Positions 45,162 through 53,873 of a stretch of DNA of 64,000 nucleotides are shown here, piece by piece. The DNA is from Clostridia bacterium (GTDB taxonomy: Bacteria; Bacillota; Clostridia; Lachnospirales; Anaerotignaceae). The stretch spans positions 1-64,000 of the forward strand of contig RZZU01000010.1 of NCBI GenBank assembly GCA_009929735.1, given 5' to 3'. The notes under the pieces were generated by a model that was not told the origin of the DNA, did not search any database, and was given only the letters and a program-made list of their open reading frames with translations. The stretch's first letter is position 1. The number at the start of each line of letters is the position of its first letter. The position numbers and the translations under genes are program-made.

Positions 45162-47645
45162 ATGAATATGGCAAAAAAGACTATTATTGTTGGTGGGGTT
45201 GCCGGAGGTGCTACCACAGCTACAAGACTTCGCAGAAGAGATGATTCCATGCAGATTATTATGCTGGAAAGAGGCGATTATATTTCCTATGCAAACTGCG
45301 GTTTGCCTTATTATATAGGAGATGTAATTACAAGCAGGGATGCGCTACTTGTGCAGACACCTGAGGCAATGAAGGATAAATTCAATATTGATGTAAGAAT
45401 ATCCAGCGAAGTAACGAAAATTATTCCTGACGAGAAAAAAATTGAAGTGAAAAATAAAAAAACCGGTGAAGTTTATCAGGAGAGCTATGATAACCTGGTT
45501 TTGGCAACAGGTTCCTCACCAATTAAGCCTCCTATTCCCGGAATTGATTCCCACAATATCTTTACTTTGTGGACAGTGCCTGATACCGATCAGATTAAAG
45601 CATACATTACCGAGAAAAAGCCAAAACGTGCGGCAGTGATCGGCGGCGGCTTTATTGGGCTTGAGATGGCCGAAAATCTTCATGCGGAAGGTCTGGAAGT
45701 TTCCGTAATTGAAATGCAGAATCAGGTTATGGCACCCGTTGATTTGGAAATGGCAAATTTGGTTCAAGAAAATATGACAATGAATCGTGTGAACCTGATT
45801 TTGGGCGACGGCGTAAAAGAATTCCATCATAGTGGAAATGCTGTACAAATCGAATTGACAAGTGGAACGGTTGTGGAAGCTGATTTAGTCATTTTGTCTA
45901 TTGGCGTACGTCCAAACAATGAGCTTGCAAAACAGGCAGGCATTGCTTTGAATAAAAAAGGCGGCGTTCTTGTTGATGAATACCTTCAGACCTCTATCCC
46001 GAACATTTATGCTGTGGGTGATGTCATTGAAGTTTCCCATTATGTAACAAAGGATAAAACAATGATTCCACTTGCCGGTCCTGCAAATAAGCAGGCACGT
46101 ATATTGGCAGATAATCTTGTAGGAGATAAGAAGAAATATAACGGAACATTAGGAACTGCTGTGGCGAAGGTGTTTGATTTGAATGTTGCCAGTGTAGGAT
46201 TAAATGAAAAACAATTGAAATCCATGGGCAAAGTGAAAAATCAGGATTATTATGTGGCACTGATTAACCAGAAATCCCATGCCGGATACTATCCCGGAGC
46301 AACACCCTTAATGCTCAAGATGTTATTCGACAAGGAAGGGAAAATTCTAGGGGGTCAGATTGTTGGGCAGGATGGCGTAGATAAGCGAATTGACACACTT
46401 GCTGCCACCATGCGCTTAAATGGAACCATCTATGATTTGGAAGAACTGGAACTTGCGTATGCACCACCATTTTCTTCTGCAAAAGATCCCGTGAATATGC
46501 TGGGCTATGTAGCAGAGAATATTTTGCACGATTTGGTAAGCTTTGTTGAGTGGGACGAAATTGATGCGCTGTTGGCAGATGAAAGCAAGAAAAATGACTA
46601 TGTCCTATTGGATGTAACGGAAGATATGGAGCGAATGGTTTTTGCAATTCCAGGCTCCTATCATATCCCCATTGGACAGGTGCATAAGAGATTTGAAGAG
46701 CTGGACAAAAATAAAAAAATTATTGTATATTGTACAATTGGGGTGCGTTCCTATAATGCATCACGAGTTCTGCGCCAGAATGGATTTGATCATGTTGCAG
46801 TATTGGCAGGAGGAACATCTTTTTATAAATCCATGCATTATGCAAGCAATAAAATTCAGATAGCGCCGGCAGAAAATAAAAAAATAGAGTCTGAGCCGGT
46901 ATCTGATAAAGAAATGAAGGTATTGAATTGCTGTGGATTACAGTGCCCAGGGCCAATTATGAAGGTACATGAAGCAATCACTGGGATGAAGGAAAATGAA
47001 TTATTGAAGGTTTCGGCTACCGATATGGGTTTTGCCGCAGATATTGATTCTTGGTGTCGCAGAACCGGAAATACATTAGTCAAAACAGAGCGGCAGAACA
47101 AGGAAAATGTCGTATATATCAAGAAAGGCACCGAAAACGGCAATGCTGAAAAGGAAAACAAAGTAGTAGAGTTGCCGCAGGGAAAGACGATTATTGTGTT
47201 CAGCGGCGATCTGGATAAAGTGCTTGCCTCCTTTATTATTGCAAACGGTGCTGCATCAATGGGCAGACCCGTTACCATGTTCTTTACCTTCTGGGGACTG
47301 AATGCATTAAGAAAATCCGAAATGGCTTCTGTGAAAAAGCCATTTATGGATAAAATGTTTGGAACCATGATGCCAAGGGGAAGTAAGAAACTGAAGCTGT
47401 CTAAAATGCACATGGGAGGCATGGGAACCGCCATGATGAAAAAAGTCATGAAAGACAAAAATGTGGATTCCCTCGAATCCCTGATGCAGCACGCAATGAA
47501 CAAAGGAATCCGACTGGTTGCCTGCACCATGTCTATGGATATTATGGGAATTACAAAAGAAGAATTACTTGATGGCGTAGAATATGCAGGGGTAGCTTCT
47601 TACCTTGGAGATGCAGAAGAATCCAATGTAAATCTGTTTATCTAA
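45162..47645 (+). CDS. CoA-disulfide reductase fused to rhodanese, TusA and DsrE domains
   Basis: An 827-residue four-domain protein. Residues about 4-450 are a CoA-disulfide reductase/NADH oxidase-like flavoprotein: FAD motif IIVGGVAGGATTATRL and redox Cys46 in SYANCGLPYY. Residues about 465-560 are a rhodanese-like domain with active-site Cys in IIVYCTIGVRSYN. Residues about 583-655 are a TusA-like domain (NCCGLQCPGPIMKV). Residues about 675-827 are a DsrE/DsrF-type domain (IIVFSGDLDKVLASF to VACTMSMDIMG). All are sulfur-handling domains, so it likely moves persulfide sulfur and reduces CoA disulfides or polysulfides. ATG 45162 follows GAGGGGGA. Confidence 0.9.
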   Translation: MNMAKKTIIVGGVAGGATTATRLRRRDDSMQIIMLERGDYISYANCGLPYYIGDVITSRDALLVQTPEAMKDKFNIDVRISSEVTKIIPDEKKIEVKNKKTGEVYQESYDNLVLATGSSPIKPPIPGIDSHNIFTLWTVPDTDQIKAYITEKKPKRAAVIGGGFIGLEMAENLHAEGLEVSVIEMQNQVMAPVDLEMANLVQENMTMNRVNLILGDGVKEFHHSGNAVQIELTSGTVVEADLVILSIGVRPNNELAKQAGIALNKKGGVLVDEYLQTSIPNIYAVGDVIEVSHYVTKDKTMIPLAGPANKQARILADNLVGDKKKYNGTLGTAVAKVFDLNVASVGLNEKQLKSMGKVKNQDYYVALINQKSHAGYYPGATPLMLKMLFDKEGKILGGQIVGQDGVDKRIDTLAATMRLNGTIYDLEELELAYAPPFSSAKDPVNMLGYVAENILHDLVSFVEWDEIDALLADESKKNDYVLLDVTEDMERMVFAIPGSYHIPIGQVHKRFEELDKNKKIIVYCTIGVRSYNASRVLRQNGFDHVAVLAGGTSFYKSMHYASNKIQIAPAENKKIESEPVSDKEMKVLNCCGLQCPGPIMKVHEAITGMKENELLKVSATDMGFAADIDSWCRRTGNTLVKTERQNKENVVYIKKGTENGNAEKENKVVELPQGKTIIVFSGDLDKVLASFIIANGAASMGRPVTMFFTFWGLNALRKSEMASVKKPFMDKMFGTMMPRGSKKLKLSKMHMGGMGTAMMKKVMKDKNVDSLESLMQHAMNKGIRLVACTMSMDIMGITKEELLDGVEYAGVASYLGDAEESNVNLFI

Positions 47646-47678
47646 ACAAAACGAAACATAAACTTTAAGTAATGACAA

Positions 47679-47727
47679 AACGGCTATCTGCTTGAAATTT
47701 ATCAAATGCGGATAGTCGTTTTTTTGA
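47679..47727 (+). terminator. Terminator of the CoA-disulfide reductase fusion gene
   Basis: AACGGCTATC (47679-47688) pairs with GATAGTCGTT (47711-47720), followed by TTTTTT. Confidence 0.75.
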
Positions 47728-48110
47728 TTGGAGGTAAAATAATACTTCAAAAATCATAGAAAATGTATCAATATGCAGGGGAAGGTTTGCATAGCGTGTT
47801 TTAACAATGCTTAATAAAAAAGGATGCGCCACAAAAGCATACGTTAATGTGAGAAAAATAATATGACTTGACTGTTCCCTTCGTTGGTCTGTGTGTTATA
47901 ATGTATGAGTTAGAAAAAAAGTTGCATTTGCAGTTCCAAAAAGATTTCTTTTTTTCAAATTTTATGGCAATATAAGTAGGATTCAAAAACAGGATTTTTT
48001 GTGGTATCAGGAGAAACCAAGGAATGATTTATTTTTTGTAAGAGGAAAAGAGAAAAAGCATTGAAGTAAGGTATGCGTTTTGAGTAGGAGTCATTAAAGG
48101 AGAATACAAC
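47728..48110. other. Upstream region of the radical SAM gene
   Basis: No gene seen. A TATAAT box lies at 47897-47902 with no convincing -35 at the right distance; transcription to the radical SAM gene probably starts here. No riboswitch fold recognised. Confidence 0.35.
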
Positions 48111-49235
48111 ATGAAAATTTCAAAAAAAGATGCATTGATGTGGTTTGAATTTTTCTCGTCATTGCCAGACGATGAGGAAATTTTGACAACACAACAAGAA
48201 ATTGTATATGCTGTCTTTGCACAAATTGAGGCGGCAATTGATCATAGAGATAATTTGCTAATGTCGGAAATCAGCGGTTTAAAAAATTTGCAAAACAGAA
48301 CTTTTTACGTGGGAAAGGAAAGCAAATTTCCCAAAGGATGCTGTTCATGTCTGCTTGGCACGGGGTTGAGTGCAATCAGAAAAACAAACAAATGCAATGT
48401 TGAGTGTAAGTTTTGCTACAATTACGGAGAGCTTGATGATATAGCTCCCATTGGCGAAGGTATGTGGGAGATCGGAGGCACAAAATTTTACGAAAAGGAT
48501 ATTGATTTACTTCTCTCTATCCAACCAAAACCCACAGGCATTTCCTATGTTTATTTAGAACCGTTTATGGAAATTGAAAAATATTATTCAATGGTACGAA
48601 AATTCAAAGACGCACAAGTTCATCAGCATCTTTATACGAACGGGATTTTAGCTACGGAAGAAACATTGAAAGCATTAGGGGAAGCTGGACTTGATGAAAT
48701 ACGCTTTAATCTTGGAGCCTCTCATTGTTCAGACAAGGTGATTGAAAATATTGGAATAGCCAAAAAATATATTAAGAATGTCGGGATTGAAACCCCCATG
48801 ACTCCTGAGTTTTTTGATGCCTTTTTTCAGAAAAAACAGGCGATTTTGGAAACAAATCTCGATTTTATCAATTGTGCGGAATTACATTTGAATGCAAATA
48901 ATATAGATAATTACGATGGAGAAAATATGTATATATGCAGACAGGGCTATATTTCCCCCATTTGGAGCAGGGAATTCACACTGAAATTCATGAAAATAGC
49001 AGATGAAGAAAAGTGGGATTTTGTGGTTCATGATTGCTCAAACCGCACTAAATTTGCAAGAAGCTTAAATTTAAGCAGCAAAGAGGGCGGATGGTTTGGC
49101 TCCAGTAATTATGCCTGTGAGTTTTCTCGAATACCATATTATGTGTTTTTACCAATACTGCGTGATGATGCTTTCAAATTTTTAAGTGAAGAGGAGCTGC
49201 CTACTGGTTATAAGCCCGGAGAACTGATGTTTTAG
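48111..49235 (+). CDS. Radical SAM protein of unknown substrate
   Basis: A 374-residue enzyme. The CxxxCxxC cluster is CNVECKFCYNYG (about residues 95-106). It is preceded by KFPKGCCSCLLGTGLSAIRKTNKC, in which three more cysteines (CCSC near 77) could bind an extra cluster or disulfide. The barrel continues with YVYLEPFMEIEKYYSMV and LYTNGILATEETL, typical of radical SAM barrels, and a C-terminal region has FVVHDCSNRTKFARSLN. It lies alone with no obvious peptide precursor beside it. SD AAAGGAGAA precedes ATG. Confidence 0.8.
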   Translation: MKISKKDALMWFEFFSSLPDDEEILTTQQEIVYAVFAQIEAAIDHRDNLLMSEISGLKNLQNRTFYVGKESKFPKGCCSCLLGTGLSAIRKTNKCNVECKFCYNYGELDDIAPIGEGMWEIGGTKFYEKDIDLLLSIQPKPTGISYVYLEPFMEIEKYYSMVRKFKDAQVHQHLYTNGILATEETLKALGEAGLDEIRFNLGASHCSDKVIENIGIAKKYIKNVGIETPMTPEFFDAFFQKKQAILETNLDFINCAELHLNANNIDNYDGENMYICRQGYISPIWSREFTLKFMKIADEEKWDFVVHDCSNRTKFARSLNLSSKEGGWFGSSNYACEFSRIPYYVFLPILRDDAFKFLSEEELPTGYKPGELMF

Positions 49236-49362
49236 AGTCAAAGGGATGATTTGCAGAACCAAAACATGACAGAATTAAACGTTTTTCAGAAATCCTTCAC
49301 TTTTATAGACGGGGGGACTTTCGAAAGTATTTAATCAAAGTACAATCTTTGCTTGCGAACTG

Positions 49363-49414
49363 CACCCTAAAGTTATTTACAGTATACTGTAAGTAACTTT
49401 AGGGTGTTTTTTTT
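49363..49414 (+). terminator. Hairpin terminator of the IS-derived repeat family, copy 3
   Basis: CACCCTAAAGTTA at 49363 pairs with TAACTTTAGGGTG at 49394-49406, with inner TTTACAG/CTGTAA pairing, then a run of eight T residues. The stem is the same as at the left end of the two IS3-type remnants (6287, 24487), but no orfA follows. It is placed 127 bases after the radical SAM stop and probably terminates it. Confidence 0.7.
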
Positions 49415-49785
49415 ATCAAAATTTTAAATGTTGTTTGACCAAGTTGATATGGAGCTCATCACGTTGTATCAGTCATTTTTGATTTATCCTTATGATGCTC
49501 TGTGTTGGCAAGTCCGCTGCTTAGAATTCAAGCAACTATGTCTACTTTTTTGAAATTTCATCGTAGTTTATCAATGCTCAGGGAGTTCTTTCTTGAATAC
49601 GATGTTTTCCACTTTGGAAAGGAGAGCTTTTTGTCATAAAGATATTAGCTCTGTCAGATTAAATATTGTCAAGACAACAAGCAGTTGAAGCAATGGAAAG
49701 CACAGGCGTGTTTTAATTTTTAATGTCGAAAATTAATCAAAGCACTCTTCCTTCATGCACTCGGCTATTTTTATGGATTACTTAC
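49415..49785. other. Intergenic stretch, nothing recognised
   Basis: No reading frame with an SD and no clear family fragment. It may be residue of an IS element, as the hairpin before it suggests. Confidence 0.3.
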
Positions 49786-49821
49786 ATAAAAAAATGCCAT
49801 AGGTATACACCGATGGCATTC
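49786..49821 (-). terminator. Terminator of the FlxA-like gene
   Basis: On the minus strand AATGCCAT (49820-49813) pairs with ATGGCATT (49800-49793), followed by TTTTT. It lies 10 bases after the stop. Confidence 0.75.
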
Positions 49822-49829
49822 TAAGTATT

Positions 49830-50300
49830 TTATTCTTCGTCTGCTGTATCCACCAAAACTGATGTAAGACCATTTTCGGTCACTAGCTTATATGTTCCGC
49901 TTCCTTTCAGAAAGTCATCGTTGCTTTTTTCAAAAGTATCAACGTCCTTTTCTTTTTCATCTTCAGCCTTTTCTGTTTTTTGAGTTTTCTCAAGTTGATT
50001 CAATGCTTCAAGGCTTTCAGCATTTTTAACCGATGATGTTGAACCTCTCGACTGTGAACTTTGCAGTTTGGCGATGTTATTTTGTATTGTCGCAATACTA
50101 TTTTGAGTAGTTGTAATCTCCGCCTGCAAAGCATCTGCAGTTTCGCTGTCACCTTCAGCCGAAGCAGTAGCATACTCATTTTGTGTTTCTGTCAAGCTGG
50201 TTTGAAGTTCTTCCAGTTTTTTTTGAAGCATCTTAATTTTTTCAGAGTTTGAACTTGTTTGTGTGGTAGCAGACGATTGACTTACCGCTCCTATATTCAT
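49830..50300 (-). CDS. FlxA-like coiled-coil protein
   Basis: A 156-residue protein resembling the FlxA family. The first 60 residues are Ser/Thr/Gln-rich (SSATTQTSSNSEKIKMLQKK). A coiled-coil region follows (KLEELQTSLTETQNEYATA to IATIQNNIAKLQSS), then a charged C-terminus ending VLVDTADEE. FlxA-like proteins are associated with flagellar regulons but have no known biochemical role. The start at 50300 is chosen because AGGAGATGA lies 5 bases upstream; the ORF extends further upstream to 50354 without support. Confidence 0.65.
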   Translation of the reverse strand: MNIGAVSQSSATTQTSSNSEKIKMLQKKLEELQTSLTETQNEYATASAEGDSETADALQAEITTTQNSIATIQNNIAKLQSSQSRGSTSSVKNAESLEALNQLEKTQKTEKAEDEKEKDVDTFEKSNDDFLKGSGTYKLVTENGLTSVLVDTADEE

Positions 50301-50520
50301 AAAATCATCTCCTAAATAAATGGAACAAAAGGAATAAAACAAAAGGAATCTCAAATCAATAGTAACATGGTTAATATTGGATGTAAATCAAAAATATTCA
50401 TACTTTTTGTAAATTATTAATGTTTTCTTCAAAATAGGTTTATAGGTCGAAGCATTTCAGGTATTGCAATTTAATTATATCATCCTAATTTCGAAAGACT
50501 GAAAAAAACAACACTAGAAA
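50301..50520. other. Intergenic region upstream of the FlxA-like gene
   Basis: AT-rich and without coding frames. The promoter of the FlxA-like gene (minus strand) should be in the 50310-50380 part, but no strong -35/-10 pair was identified. Confidence 0.3.
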
Positions 50521-50552
50521 ATGGCATATTGAGATGATCTCAGTATGCCATA
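50521..50552 (-). terminator. Terminator of the truncated feoB gene
   Basis: ATGGCATATTGAG (50521-50533) and CTCAGTATGCCAT (50539-50551) form a long near-perfect stem. Read on the minus strand it is followed by TTTTC. It lies about 50 bases after the feoB remnant stop. Confidence 0.65.
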
Positions 50553-50603
50553 ATGTTTTACAATGTCGCTGGTGTTTCTAGAAAAGGGGAAAGAAATGAA
50601 CTT

Positions 50604-51449
50604 TTAAATCAAAAGTTTTGCAATGGCAGTAAATAAAATGCAACAAGTAATACCAATTGCGGTTGGAATGGCTACAGCCAAAGCCGTCCATTTCAAGCTG
50701 TTGGTTTCTTTTTTTATGGTAAGCAATGTGGTGGAGCAGGGCCAATGAATCAGGGAGAATAACATGGTGCTAATTGCAGTAATCCAAGTCCATCCATGAT
50801 TTACAAATAACGCTTTCATTTGAACAAGATTGTCAAGTTCGAGAATGCTTCCTTGTGACATATAGGCCATTATAATGATTGGAATTACGATTTCATTTGC
50901 TGGAAATCCAAGAATGAATGCCAAAAGAATGACACCATCCAGCCCCATTAATGCGGCGAATGGATCTAAAAATGAAGCACAGTGATTTAGTATACTTGCA
51001 TCATGAACGGTTATGTTTGCCATCAGCCATATTATCATTCCCGCAGGGGCAGCAACAATTACGGCTCTGCCTAAAGCAAATAAAGTTCTGTCAAAAATAG
51101 AACGAATTATTACTTTTCCAATTTGTGGTTTGCGGTAAGGCGGAAGTTCCAACGTAAAAGAAGAAGGTACGCCTTTTAATAATGTATTTGAAAGAAGTCT
51201 GGTCACGCCGAAAGTCATTAAAACCCCTAATAATATAAATGCTGTCAACAAAACAGCCGATAGAAGGGAAGAAAATACACCTCCCGTTGTACCCACAAAG
51301 AACATAGTAATAATCGCAATTAAGGTTGGGAATCTGCCGTTACATGGAACAAAGTTGTTTGTCAGTATTGCCAGCAAGCGTTCTCTGGGAGAGTCTATAA
51401 TACGGCAGCCAACGATCCCCGCAGCATTACAGCCGAAGCCCATGCACAT
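50604..51449 (-). CDS. feoB: Ferrous iron transporter B, C-terminal part only
   Basis: A 281-residue membrane protein equal to the C-terminal gate and core half of FeoB: GFGCNAAGIVGCRIIDSPRE (first Gate motif) is residues 4-23, then FVPCNGRFPTLI, and several TM helices with GFPANEIVIPIIIMAYMSQ. A full FeoB has about 650-700 residues, with an N-terminal GTPase domain (G1 GxPNxGKS) that is absent here. ATG 51449 has no SD and a stop lies seven codons upstream in frame, so it is most likely a truncated pseudogene, or it could be an independent half-size permease. No feoA is nearby. Confidence 0.55.
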   Translation of the reverse strand: MCMGFGCNAAGIVGCRIIDSPRERLLAILTNNFVPCNGRFPTLIAIITMFFVGTTGGVFSSLLSAVLLTAFILLGVLMTFGVTRLLSNTLLKGVPSSFTLELPPYRKPQIGKVIIRSIFDRTLFALGRAVIVAAPAGMIIWLMANITVHDASILNHCASFLDPFAALMGLDGVILLAFILGFPANEIVIPIIIMAYMSQGSILELDNLVQMKALFVNHGWTWITAISTMLFSLIHWPCSTTLLTIKKETNSLKWTALAVAIPTAIGITCCILFTAIAKLLI

Positions 51450-51639
51450 AGTATAAATAATTTTGCATTACAATCTTCATTGCATTTTCATATGGTTGCA
51501 ACAATTTTTCTATATTATACAACATCTTTTAAAACGCAAAGGAGAACAAAAAAGAAAATATCAAAATGAATTCGGAAACGAGCTTCTTTTTAAAATAAGC
51601 ATTTCGAATATGAAAACAAGGATATAAAATATTGTGCTT

Positions 51640-51669
51640 AGGGGCTGCAAATTTAGCTGCCCCTTTTTT
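51640..51669 (+). terminator. Orphan hairpin with T run upstream of gntR
   Basis: AGGGGC at 51640-51645 pairs with GCCCCT at 51659-51664, followed by TTTTTT on the plus strand. No plus-strand gene ends nearby, so it may stop read-through into gntR or be the remnant of a deleted gene. Confidence 0.5.
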
Positions 51670-51770
51670 GTAATTTATAAAATTAGCAAAATAGCCATAT
51701 TTGTTGTAATGAAAAATTTGGATTAGATATTTTATCCAAAAAAAACAGATAAAGTTTATTACTAATAACA

Positions 51771-51790
51771 GTATACAAGATTGTATACAA
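51771..51790 (+). promoter_or_regulatory. Palindromic operator of the GntR regulator
   Basis: GTATACAAGATTGTATAC at 51771-51788 is a perfect 18-bp palindrome; within it TTGTATACAA (51781-51790) forms an overlapping second palindrome. Such TTGTATACAA-like sites are typical of FadR-subfamily GntR regulators. It lies about 50 bases before the gntR start. Confidence 0.7.
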
Positions 51791-51841
51791 TAATGTATTA
51801 TAAGAATATGAAGCATAGAATTTATTAGAGAGGAAGATCTA

Positions 51842-52495
51842 ATGGAATTAAATGAACAAAGACCCGAAGATTATATTTATTACTATATCAGGCAACAAAT
51901 TATAGCGAGAGAACTGTATCCAGGCAACAAAATTGTTGAAGAACAGTTGGCAGCAGAAACGGGAATAAGCAGGACCCCTATTCGTGCAGCATTAAAAAGA
52001 TTGAGTTATGAAGGATTATTGGTTTCTTATCCAATGAAGGGTTCCTTTGTTGCGATGCCAACTAAAAAAGATATGCAGGATGCTTATGAATGCAGAAAGC
52101 TGTTGGAAGCGGAAGCAACAAGGTGTGCCAGTTATCATATTACAGATGAAGAATTGAAAGAATTAGAGGATATTTTTGATCAGCAGAAACTAGTGCATAG
52201 GACTCATGATATGCATACATTTTTAGAGATTAATGAGAAATTTCACCTCGTAATTGCTAAGGCATCAAGGAATTCTTTTTTTCAAAAGTACATACAGGAA
52301 TTGACGGTTCGTTGTAATGTATTTTTGTTATTTTATGATAAGTTTCAGGTTACTCCACTGGAGGATTCCTTTGCAATCAAGGAGCACAGAATAATTATTG
52401 ATGCATTGCGTCAAAGAGATCCTGAAAAATGTTATAATGCGGCAGTTCAACATAATCAAAGTACTTTAGATCAACTTAACAAAGATAAGCTTTAG
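51842..52495 (+). CDS. GntR-family transcriptional regulator (FadR/FCD type)
   Basis: A 217-residue regulator. The winged HTH has QQIIARELYPGNKIVEEQLA and ETGISRTPIRAAL (about residues 18-60), followed by a helical FCD ligand domain (ECRKLLEAEATRCASYHIT near 90 and HRIIIDALRQRDPEKCYNAA near 185). FCD regulators often bind carboxylic acids, and metal-binding His/Asp residues are in NEKFHLVIAKASRN and EHRIIIDAL. It precedes the OCD-family enzyme and two transporters and probably controls them. A further GTATAC half-site lies near 52519. Confidence 0.88.
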   Translation: MELNEQRPEDYIYYYIRQQIIARELYPGNKIVEEQLAAETGISRTPIRAALKRLSYEGLLVSYPMKGSFVAMPTKKDMQDAYECRKLLEAEATRCASYHITDEELKELEDIFDQQKLVHRTHDMHTFLEINEKFHLVIAKASRNSFFQKYIQELTVRCNVFLLFYDKFQVTPLEDSFAIKEHRIIIDALRQRDPEKCYNAAVQHNQSTLDQLNKDKL

Positions 52496-52646
52496 TGTAA
52501 AGAGAAAAGGACATTTCTGTATACTAGCTTGGCGGCATGGTACAGAAAAGCCCTTTATATACCCACGGTCTGGGTTTTCTCATTATACACTAATTTTTAT
52601 AAAAGTGCAAACACTACAAGAATTAGATGTTAAGGAGGAAGATTTT

Positions 52647-53639
52647 ATGAAGAAGGTTGAGTTTTTGTATTTATCTCAGGAGGATGTAATTTCATTGAAG
52701 ATTGGATGGGATGAAATTATTGCTGCAGTAGAAAAAGCTTGTAGCGAACAGGCAAATGGTACCATTGAGTGTCCACCCAAAAGAGGGGTGCACTCCAGAG
52801 AGGACTGCTTTATCCATGAAATGCCTGTTTATCTTAAAGAAATGGATGCTTGCGGTATTAAGTGGGTAAGCGGTTATCCGACCAACTACCAGCATGATTT
52901 ACCACAGATTTTAGGGGTGCAAATTATGAATTGTCCTGAAACAGGTGTACCCACTTGTATTATGGATTGCCGTTGGCTTACGGCAGTTCGTACAGCAGCC
53001 GCAACGGCCGTTACGATGAAATATTGCGCAAGAAAGGATTCTAAAAAAGTTGCCATTATTGGTGCAGGTGTCCAGGGTAGAATGCACCTACTTGCAATTA
53101 AGAATGTATTACCCTCCATTGAGACTTGTCATATTTGTGATGTAAAGGAAAGTATGCTGAATGATTATTGCGAAAAAATGACAGCAAAAAGCGGATGCGA
53201 AATAATTCCCTTTACTTCCGTAAAAGAAGCGGTAAAGGATGTAGATATTATTGTTACTTGCACGCAGAAACTTCATGCCCCAATCATCCCTGTAGAGGCG
53301 ATGAAACCCGGTATGGTGGGAGCAGGTTTGGAAGCAGGTCGTGCGTGGCCTAAAGAATTACTTCATGGCGGCGTAGATAAAATCATTACTGATCACTTGG
53401 AACAGACCATGTCTTATGGTACAACAGGAGCATTCCAGGGCGGATTGCCTGAATTTTATTGCCAATTAGGAGAACTGGTAAATGGAAAAATTGGCAGAGA
53501 AAATGAAAAAGAAAAATTCCTTGCGTTCAACATTGGATTTGCGGCAGAGGATATTGCCTTAGGACAATATATCTATGAAAAAGCAGTTGATAAAGGTGTG
53601 GGGAAAATATTGCCGTTGATGGAAATTGCGGATTTTTGA
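52647..53639 (+). CDS. Ornithine cyclodeaminase / mu-crystallin family dehydrogenase
   Basis: A 330-residue protein. The substrate-binding segment KWVSGYPTNY is near residue 73 and the NAD-binding motif VAIIGAGVQGRMHL near 135; a conserved DCRWLTAVRTAAATA block is near 108. Family members include ornithine cyclodeaminase, alanine dehydrogenase and imine reductases, so the substrate is open: ornithine and delta-1-pyrroline-type carboxylates are the best guesses. ATG 52647 is chosen because TTAAGGAGGAAG lies 5-6 bases before it. It sits between the GntR regulator and two cation-linked transporters. Confidence 0.85.
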   Translation: MKKVEFLYLSQEDVISLKIGWDEIIAAVEKACSEQANGTIECPPKRGVHSREDCFIHEMPVYLKEMDACGIKWVSGYPTNYQHDLPQILGVQIMNCPETGVPTCIMDCRWLTAVRTAAATAVTMKYCARKDSKKVAIIGAGVQGRMHLLAIKNVLPSIETCHICDVKESMLNDYCEKMTAKSGCEIIPFTSVKEAVKDVDIIVTCTQKLHAPIIPVEAMKPGMVGAGLEAGRAWPKELLHGGVDKIITDHLEQTMSYGTTGAFQGGLPEFYCQLGELVNGKIGRENEKEKFLAFNIGFAAEDIALGQYIYEKAVDKGVGKILPLMEIADF

Positions 53640-53701
53640 TTTAAGCATTCAAACACACAATTATAAAAAATTAGATTACATAACTTAGTTAATAATCCCT
53701 G

Positions 53702-53750
53702 AAAACAAGTCTTACATCCCCTCTAAAAATATGTAAGGCTTGTTTATAAA
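53702..53750 (+). terminator. Terminator after the OCD-family gene
   Basis: AAACAAGTCTTACAT (53703-53717) pairs with ATGTAAGGCTTGTTT (53731-53745). The stem is long with few mismatches, but only a short T run follows, so partial read-through into the transporter genes is possible. Confidence 0.6.
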
Positions 53751-53873
53751 AATAAAAATGCCATATGAAATAAAAAGATTTCCTAAATACGATTCGGCCC
53801 CCCGTTGGCTTTTAAAACGGAACTGTCGGCTAATTTAAATAAAAGTTACATTAGCGCAGAATTTGGAGTTAGT

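Noticed and set aside
46856..47530. 224-codon minus-strand frame over the CoA-disulfide reductase fusion
   Set aside because: A shadow frame of a well-supported plus-strand gene.
50604..51449. Complete FeoB transporter
   Set aside because: The GTPase domain is absent and a stop lies upstream in frame; only the C-terminal half is present.
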